From assembly GCF_900167975.1 (NCBI RefSeq), contig NZ_FUZU01000002.1:131501-195500 (forward strand): DNA of 64,000 nucleotides. Reading direction: 5' to 3'. Under the pieces are notes generated by a model. It was not told the DNA's origin. It worked only from the letters and a program-made list of their open reading frames with translations, and did not search any database. Positions 59,738-64,000 of this stretch are shown here, piece after piece (position 1 is the stretch's first letter; each line of letters starts with the position of its first letter). Both the position numbers and the translations under genes were made by a program. This stretch comes from Ohtaekwangia koreensis (GTDB taxonomy: Bacteria > Bacteroidota > Bacteroidia > Cytophagales > Cyclobacteriaceae).

Positions 59738-60532
59738 TCAAATGATCAGTTTTGCAGTGCCACCATCTACGCGCAGTGCTGTTCCGTTGGTAGCAGACGA
59801 AACGGGACTCGCTACATATGCCACCAGGTTGGCCACTTCTTCTACCGAAGCGAAGCGTTGCAGTAATGAAGTAGGACGTGCTGTCTTGAAAAAATTCTTC
59901 TCAGCTTCCTCTGCAGATATATTCTGAGACGCTGCAAGTTGTTTTACAAATTCCTCAACACCTTCTGATTTTGTTGGCCCAGGCAATACAGAGTTCACGG
60001 TAACGCTAGTACCTTTTGTAAGTTCAGCTAAACCTCGACTGATCGACAACTGTGCCGTTTTTGTCATACCGTAGTGAATCATTTCTTCCGGTATATTAAT
60101 AGCAGACTCACTGGAAATAAAAATGATTCTGCCCCAGTTCTTTGCTTTCATTTTCGAAAAGAAATGTCGCGACAAGCGAACGCCACTCAGCACATTTATT
60201 TCATAAAAACGAAGCCAGTCTTCATCGGTGATTTCTTCGAATGGTTTTGGCTCGAATATTCCTGCATTATTTACCAGTATATCTATATCCGGCAATTTAC
60301 TCAGCAACGTCTTCACGTCTTCAGCTTTCGAAAAATCAGCCGCCACACCGGACACTTTTCCTGATGGAACAAGTTGCTTTAATTCTCTTACAGCTGCATC
60401 TATACGCGGCTGCGTACGGCCGTTAATGATGACGGTTGCACCTTCTGCCAGCAAGCGCTGCGCTATAGCAAACCCTATACCTTGTGTTGAGCCGCTTACG
60501 AAAGCAGTCTTATCTGTTAATTGTAAATCCAT
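59738..60532 (-). CDS. Short-chain dehydrogenase/reductase (SDR)
   Basis: 264 residues. Cofactor motif TGxxxGIG appears as SGSTQGIGFAIA, NNAG as ILVNNAGIF, and the catalytic tetrad as Ser plus YGMTK (SSESAINIPEEMIHYGMTKT). It uses NAD(P)H; substrate unknown. It is followed upstream on the same strand by DoxX and then a quinone-oxidoreductase-like gene. The three form a probable operon of redox functions (SDR last, 6 bases after DoxX). Confidence 0.93.
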   Translation of the reverse strand: MDLQLTDKTAFVSGSTQGIGFAIAQRLLAEGATVIINGRTQPRIDAAVRELKQLVPSGKVSGVAADFSKAEDVKTLLSKLPDIDILVNNAGIFEPKPFEEITDEDWLRFYEINVLSGVRLSRHFFSKMKAKNWGRIIFISSESAINIPEEMIHYGMTKTAQLSISRGLAELTKGTSVTVNSVLPGPTKSEGVEEFVKQLAASQNISAEEAEKNFFKTARPTSLLQRFASVEEVANLVAYVASPVSSATNGTALRVDGGTAKLII

Positions 60533-60538
60533 AGTTTT

Positions 60539-60931
60539 TTATTTTTTTAAAAGATTATCAACCGCCAACGTGTTGTGCTGAATGAACGAAAGCAGCACAG
60601 CAAAAAAAGCAGCGTGAAATAATTGAGATGTAAGTGCTTCCCAGTTTTCAATCAAGGTAGTACCCAGAATAAGTGCGATCATCATTACACCACCTGCAAT
60701 CAACGATACGCGAGTGAACAAACCAATCAACAGTAGAAGTCCTATAGCAAACTCGGCTATAGGTAATGCATAACTGAAAGGTATCACCAGTGCAGATGGC
60801 AATATTGATTTCTCGAAGCAGCTTACCATCCACTGGCTAAAGCCGTTTAGTTTAGGAAGGCGTACAAGGCCATGCCCGAACATACTCGCAGCAATGGCTA
60901 ACCGTAACAAAAGAAAAGCGGTTGGGTTCAT
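60539..60931 (-). CDS. DoxX-family membrane protein
   Basis: 130 residues, four membrane helices: 'LLLRLAIAASMFGHGLVRLP', 'ALPIAEFAIGLLLLIGLFTR', 'VSLIAGGVMMIALILGTTLI', 'LFHAAFFAVLLSFIQ'. DoxX relates to the thiosulphate:quinone oxidoreductase subunit and to DoxX-SodA-type membrane redox complexes. Here it sits between an SDR and a quinone-reductase-like gene. Confidence 0.92.
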   Translation of the reverse strand: MNPTAFLLLRLAIAASMFGHGLVRLPKLNGFSQWMVSCFEKSILPSALVIPFSYALPIAEFAIGLLLLIGLFTRVSLIAGGVMMIALILGTTLIENWEALTSQLFHAAFFAVLLSFIQHNTLAVDNLLKK

Positions 60932-60998
60932 ATATAGTTCGTGTTATAGTATATAGTTGTATTCATTTTAATGAATGTGAGCCTGGGCAGTTAATATG

Positions 60999-61940
60999 TT
61001 AAAGTGTCACGACAACTTTTCCTTTAACCCTTCCGGTTTCCTGCAGTAAATGTGCTTTGCCCATATCGTGAAAGGGGAATGTCTGATGTATATGTGAACG
61101 GATAATTTTCCTGTCCAGAAAATCAGCTATCCTTTTCATGTCCTCTCCATTGGATTGTACTAAAAAGAAATAACCATTAATTCCGTTTTGCTTGGCTTTC
61201 TCTGCAAGCGCTTCAGGTAAACCACCGGGTATACTTATAATCGTGCCACCGCGCTTCACAACGGAGATGCTACTGTCAAAAACATCTGCACCGATGGCAT
61301 CGAGCACAAAATCCACATCTTGTACGGCATCTTGTAAACGCTGCGACTGGTAATCAATATGCTGGTCTGCACCGAGTCTCGAAACAAATTCCTTGTTCGC
61401 TGCCGAAGATGTACAGATTACGTAAGCACCTAAATGTTTTGCAAGCTGCACCGCATAATGACCTACCCCACCAGACGCTGCATGGATTAATACTTTATTA
61501 CCAGGCTGAATGTTTGCCTTCGTCACCAACGCCTGCCAGGCTGTAAGCGCTGCCAGTGTTGCTGCCGCAGCTTCTTCATGCGAAATACCCGAAGGCTTCA
61601 AAGCTATATGTGCCGCGGGTGCTGCTATATATTCGGCATATGCTTTACCATGCCCGGGAAAATTCACCATTCCAAAAACTTCATCTCCTTTTTTAAAGGG
61701 TGAAACATTTTTTCCGGTCTCGGTGATCACTCCGGAGATATCCCAACCTAAAATCAACGGATTGAGTTCCTTGAATCTTCCATACATTCCTTTACCGGCA
61801 CGGGTTTTAACATCTACAGGATTTATACTGATAGCTTTCACTTGTATTAAAACATCGTCATCGCCTACAACGGGAATCGCCAACTCTGTTTCAATAAGGT
61901 TTTCGACTCCACCGGGTTCTTTTAAAATAATTGCTTTCAT
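60999..61940 (-). CDS. NADP-dependent quinone-oxidoreductase-like protein (MDR superfamily)
   Basis: 313 residues. The GroES-like N-terminus ('ITLDDVLIQVKAISINPVDV'-like: VGDDDVLIQVKAISINPVDV, KTRAGKGMYGRF, 'ILGWDISGVITETGKNVSPF') is followed by the Rossmann domain 'VLIHAASGGVGHYAVQLAKH', 'LGAYVICTSSAANKEFVSRL'. No zinc ligands, as in quinone reductases. It reduces quinones or activated alkenes with NADPH. First gene of the three-gene operon. Confidence 0.92.
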   Translation of the reverse strand: MKAIILKEPGGVENLIETELAIPVVGDDDVLIQVKAISINPVDVKTRAGKGMYGRFKELNPLILGWDISGVITETGKNVSPFKKGDEVFGMVNFPGHGKAYAEYIAAPAAHIALKPSGISHEEAAAATLAALTAWQALVTKANIQPGNKVLIHAASGGVGHYAVQLAKHLGAYVICTSSAANKEFVSRLGADQHIDYQSQRLQDAVQDVDFVLDAIGADVFDSSISVVKRGGTIISIPGGLPEALAEKAKQNGINGYFFLVQSNGEDMKRIADFLDRKIIRSHIHQTFPFHDMGKAHLLQETGRVKGKVVVTL

Positions 61941-62026
61941 GCTTCATTGTTTTGCGATACAAAAATCGAATACCCTGATTCTTAAAACTTGTAAAATCAT
62001 GGGAATGTCTTGTACATTTACGGGAT

Positions 62027-62878
62027 ATGGAAATCAAGAACTTGTTTGAACCATTCGAGATTGAATACCTTGAAATGAAGGAATGCCCGGTAACTGCGCA
62101 CAAACATAATTTCTTTGAGCTGGTATATATACTGGAAGGAACCGGCATGCAATGCATCAATAAAAACAAACTCCCATATGCATCTGAGAAGCTATTCCTG
62201 CTCATGCCGCAGGATTGTCATTCCTTTGAAGTGAAAACCGTTACCAAGTTCTTCTTCATTCGTTTCAATGATATATACCTCAAAACACAAAGCAAAGAAT
62301 GGATCCAAAAACTGGAATTCATTTTTCAGAATAACACACACCTTCCCGGTTGTATTGTAAAGAATAAAACCGATAAGCCTCTTGTAAAAGCGATGGTCGA
62401 GGCGTTGATCCGTGAGCACATCAACAAACAACACTATCACCTGGAAGTAGTGAAGCAGATTGTAAATACACTGATCACAATCGTTGCACGAAATATATCG
62501 ATGAACATTCCCCTGAAGGAAAGTGTAAAGACCAACGCATCGCTGGAGATCATCAACTACATTCACCAGAATATATATTCCTCCGAGCACCTGAAAGCCG
62601 AAAGCATTGCGCAGCGATTTAACATTTCACCAACCTATATAAGCGAATACTTTAAAAAACTAACGGGCGAAAGTCTGCAGCAGTATATAATAGACTATAA
62701 GTTGAAACTGATTGAAACGCGCCTCCAATACAGCGATCTGCGCATGAACGAAATTGCTTACGAGTTGGGCTTTACTGATGAGAGTCACCTGACGAAGACC
62801 TTCAAGAAATATAAAGGAGTAAGTCCTTCGGAGTTCCGGAAACATTTTAACAACAAGATGAAAGTAGCCGTAGCATGA
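62027..62878 (+). CDS. AraC-family regulator with a cupin-like sensor domain
   Basis: 283 residues. The N-terminal cupin ('KECPVTAHKHNFFELVYILE', 'GTGMQCINKNKLPYASEKLF') and two HTH motifs at the end ('HLKAESIAQRFNISPTYISE', 'YFKKLTGESLQQYIIDYKLK', 'RMNEIAYELGFTDESHLTKT', 'FKKYKGVSPSEFRKHF'). It is divergent from the quinone-reductase operon and overlaps the pirin start by 4 bases (ATGA), so it likely controls one or both. Confidence 0.92.
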   Translation: MEIKNLFEPFEIEYLEMKECPVTAHKHNFFELVYILEGTGMQCINKNKLPYASEKLFLLMPQDCHSFEVKTVTKFFFIRFNDIYLKTQSKEWIQKLEFIFQNNTHLPGCIVKNKTDKPLVKAMVEALIREHINKQHYHLEVVKQIVNTLITIVARNISMNIPLKESVKTNASLEIINYIHQNIYSSEHLKAESIAQRFNISPTYISEYFKKLTGESLQQYIIDYKLKLIETRLQYSDLRMNEIAYELGFTDESHLTKTFKKYKGVSPSEFRKHFNNKMKVAVA

Positions 62879-63729
62879 GAACCGTTTCGAAAATATACCC
62901 GGCAGAGTCAAATCCTATAGGCAACCTGATAACGTACCGCGCGCTACCGACACGGTCGATTGATTATGTGGACCCGTTTCTGTTTCTTAATCATCATGGC
63001 CCCCAGATATACCCAAAGAATAATACGGGCTTACCCTTCGGCCCCCATCCACATCGTGGCATGGAAACCGTTACATTTATTCTCGATGGCGACATCTCGC
63101 ATAAAGACAGTGGCGGTCATGAAAGTATCATTCATGCGGGAGGTGTACAATGGATGACGGCCGGCAGCGGGCTTATTCATGCAGAAGTATCTTCCGATGA
63201 CTTTAAGAAGAACGGTGGTAAGCTTGAGATCCTTCAACTCTGGATAAATTTACCAGCGCGGTCAAAAATGACAACGCCGTTTTACAAGGGCTTTGAGAAA
63301 AATGATATACCAAGTATCACGCTTGATGACGGTAAAGTGAACGTTAATCTTATAGCAGGAAGCTGGAACTACAAAAAAGCTGCTTTTGAATCTGGCATCG
63401 GAGTACATTTAAATACTATATATTTTCAGCCAGGCGGCCGAATAACCATTCCGGTCGCCCAGGCTCACAACATTTTCTTTTATGTTATTCGCGGTGTGTT
63501 GCACGTAACCAATACAGATATACCTGCACTAAACCTGGCAACATTCAATCATGATGGCAACGAAGTAACCATAACAGCAAAAGAGGAAAGTATCTTACTC
63601 TTTGGCCATGCGCAACCGCTCCAGGAACCCGTTGTTGCACAAGGTCCTTTTGTTATGAATACCGAACAGGAGATCAAAGAAGCCTACCGGGATTATCAGC
63701 TTGGAAAATTTGGATCGTGGGATCATTAA
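62875..63729 (+). CDS. Pirin-family bicupin
   Basis: 284 residues. The metal motif PHPHRGMETVTFILDGDISH and 'WMTAGSGLIHAE' give the His/His/His/Glu site; the C-terminus 'ILLFGHAQPLQEPVVAQGPF', 'VMN' is the family signature. It is paralogous to 39742-40635. Coupled to the AraC gene, it may act on a small aromatic or quinone substrate together with the divergent quinone reductase, which is inference. Confidence 0.92.
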   Translation: MRTVSKIYPAESNPIGNLITYRALPTRSIDYVDPFLFLNHHGPQIYPKNNTGLPFGPHPHRGMETVTFILDGDISHKDSGGHESIIHAGGVQWMTAGSGLIHAEVSSDDFKKNGGKLEILQLWINLPARSKMTTPFYKGFEKNDIPSITLDDGKVNVNLIAGSWNYKKAAFESGIGVHLNTIYFQPGGRITIPVAQAHNIFFYVIRGVLHVTNTDIPALNLATFNHDGNEVTITAKEESILLFGHAQPLQEPVVAQGPFVMNTEQEIKEAYRDYQLGKFGSWDH

Positions 63730-63772
63730 TGGTATACAGAATGATCCAATCCCTTTCTCTATAATATATACT

Positions 63773-64000
63773 ATGCAGTGGATTACCCGTGAACGCCCGA
63801 AGATTGACCGTATAGCCTGTCCGTGGTTGATCAAAAGATTTATTGATCCGGAAGCAACGTTCATTTATGTTCCATTCAACCTGGTGAAAATAAAGGCTGC
63901 AGAACTCAACGCTATACCTTTTGATATACCGGATGTGGAGTTCACACATTATGGCGATGAATGTACCTTTGATTACTTCATACGAAAGTATGAGCTGAAA
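63773..64000 (+). CDS. ChrB-type (chromate resistance) protein, N-terminal 76 residues only
   Basis: Starts MQWITRERPKIDRIACPWLI, KRFIDPEATFIYVPFNL, then 'FDIPDVEFTHYGDECTFDYF'. This is the ChrB C-terminal domain as a free protein, with the conserved 'R.R...DR.acPWLI.rFiD' opening. The family is linked to chromate regulation and may have peroxidase-like activity. It continues past the end of the window. It is 43 bases downstream of the pirin gene and possibly in its operon. Confidence 0.88.
   Translation, partial: MQWITRERPKIDRIACPWLIKRFIDPEATFIYVPFNLVKIKAAELNAIPFDIPDVEFTHYGDECTFDYFIRKYELK

Noticed and set aside
1-64000. CRISPR array, rRNA operon, intact insertion sequence
   Set aside because: No regularly spaced repeats, rRNA-like stretches or transposase genes were seen on either strand.

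Overview
The window looks like a chromosomal segment of a Bacteroidota, most likely of the order Cytophagales. It encodes two large secreted proteins with a type IX secretion (gliding-motility type) C-terminal domain, a short Bacteroidota-type primary sigma factor, FISUMP and YegP-type proteins, and a tRNA promoter of the form TTTG-N19-TAnnTTTG. Shine-Dalgarno sequences are nearly absent. Placement below order level is not possible by eye.

Layout. 0-4.7 kb is ordinary chromosome: the start of recR, clpS, a sodium/solute symporter, an alkyltransferase-like protein, a secreted Ig-like protein and tRNA-Ser(UGA). 5.2-10.9 kb is an accessory island. Rightward it carries a ubiquitin-like conjugation operon: a tandem ubiquitin-like protein, an E2-like protein, and a JAB-E1 fusion. 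It is preceded by a predicted three-stem structured RNA. Leftward runs a three-gene operon: an HTH plus ImmA/IrrE metallopeptidase regulator, an unknown 314-residue protein, and a protein with a permuted papain/NlpC-like residue pattern. Three copies of a TWACC-N5-GGTAA inverted repeat lie between the two operons. 11-23 kb is a second accessory zone. It holds two copies, in mirrored order, of a divergent HTH / ~110-residue-protein module. Between them lie a WYL regulator, a Panacea antitoxin with a PemK-like toxin, and a YegP-type gene, with two near-identical inverted repeats on either side of the toxin-antitoxin pair. 23-35 kb carries an ABC permease, the two giant type IX-secreted proteins and, between and after them, decaying genes: an RNA ligase with a frameshift and a stop, a frameshifted CPBP-family membrane protein, and a further degraded CPBP fragment. 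35-64 kb is housekeeping and stress or environmental functions in short operons. These include ArsR/SRPBCC/VOC, MFS nucleoside transport, Crp-type regulators, pirins, YceI, a SpoIIE-type phosphatase, cold-shock proteins, the primary sigma factor, a fatty-acid desaturase, an arginyltransferase-family protein, a globin, an ECF sigma factor and a CadD-type transporter. The segment ends with an SDR/DoxX/quinone-reductase cluster, AraC-pirin, and the start of a ChrB-type gene.

Most notable: the ubiquitin-like conjugation island with its structured leader RNA, shared operator repeats and candidate cysteine peptidase; the WYL-PanAT-YegP cluster with its repeated inverted repeat; the duplicated divergent HTH modules; and a two-peptide small-ORF unit with a strong Shine-Dalgarno sequence at 58.7-58.9 kb. 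All product calls are by motif recognition from sequence. No database search, structure prediction or folding computation was run.
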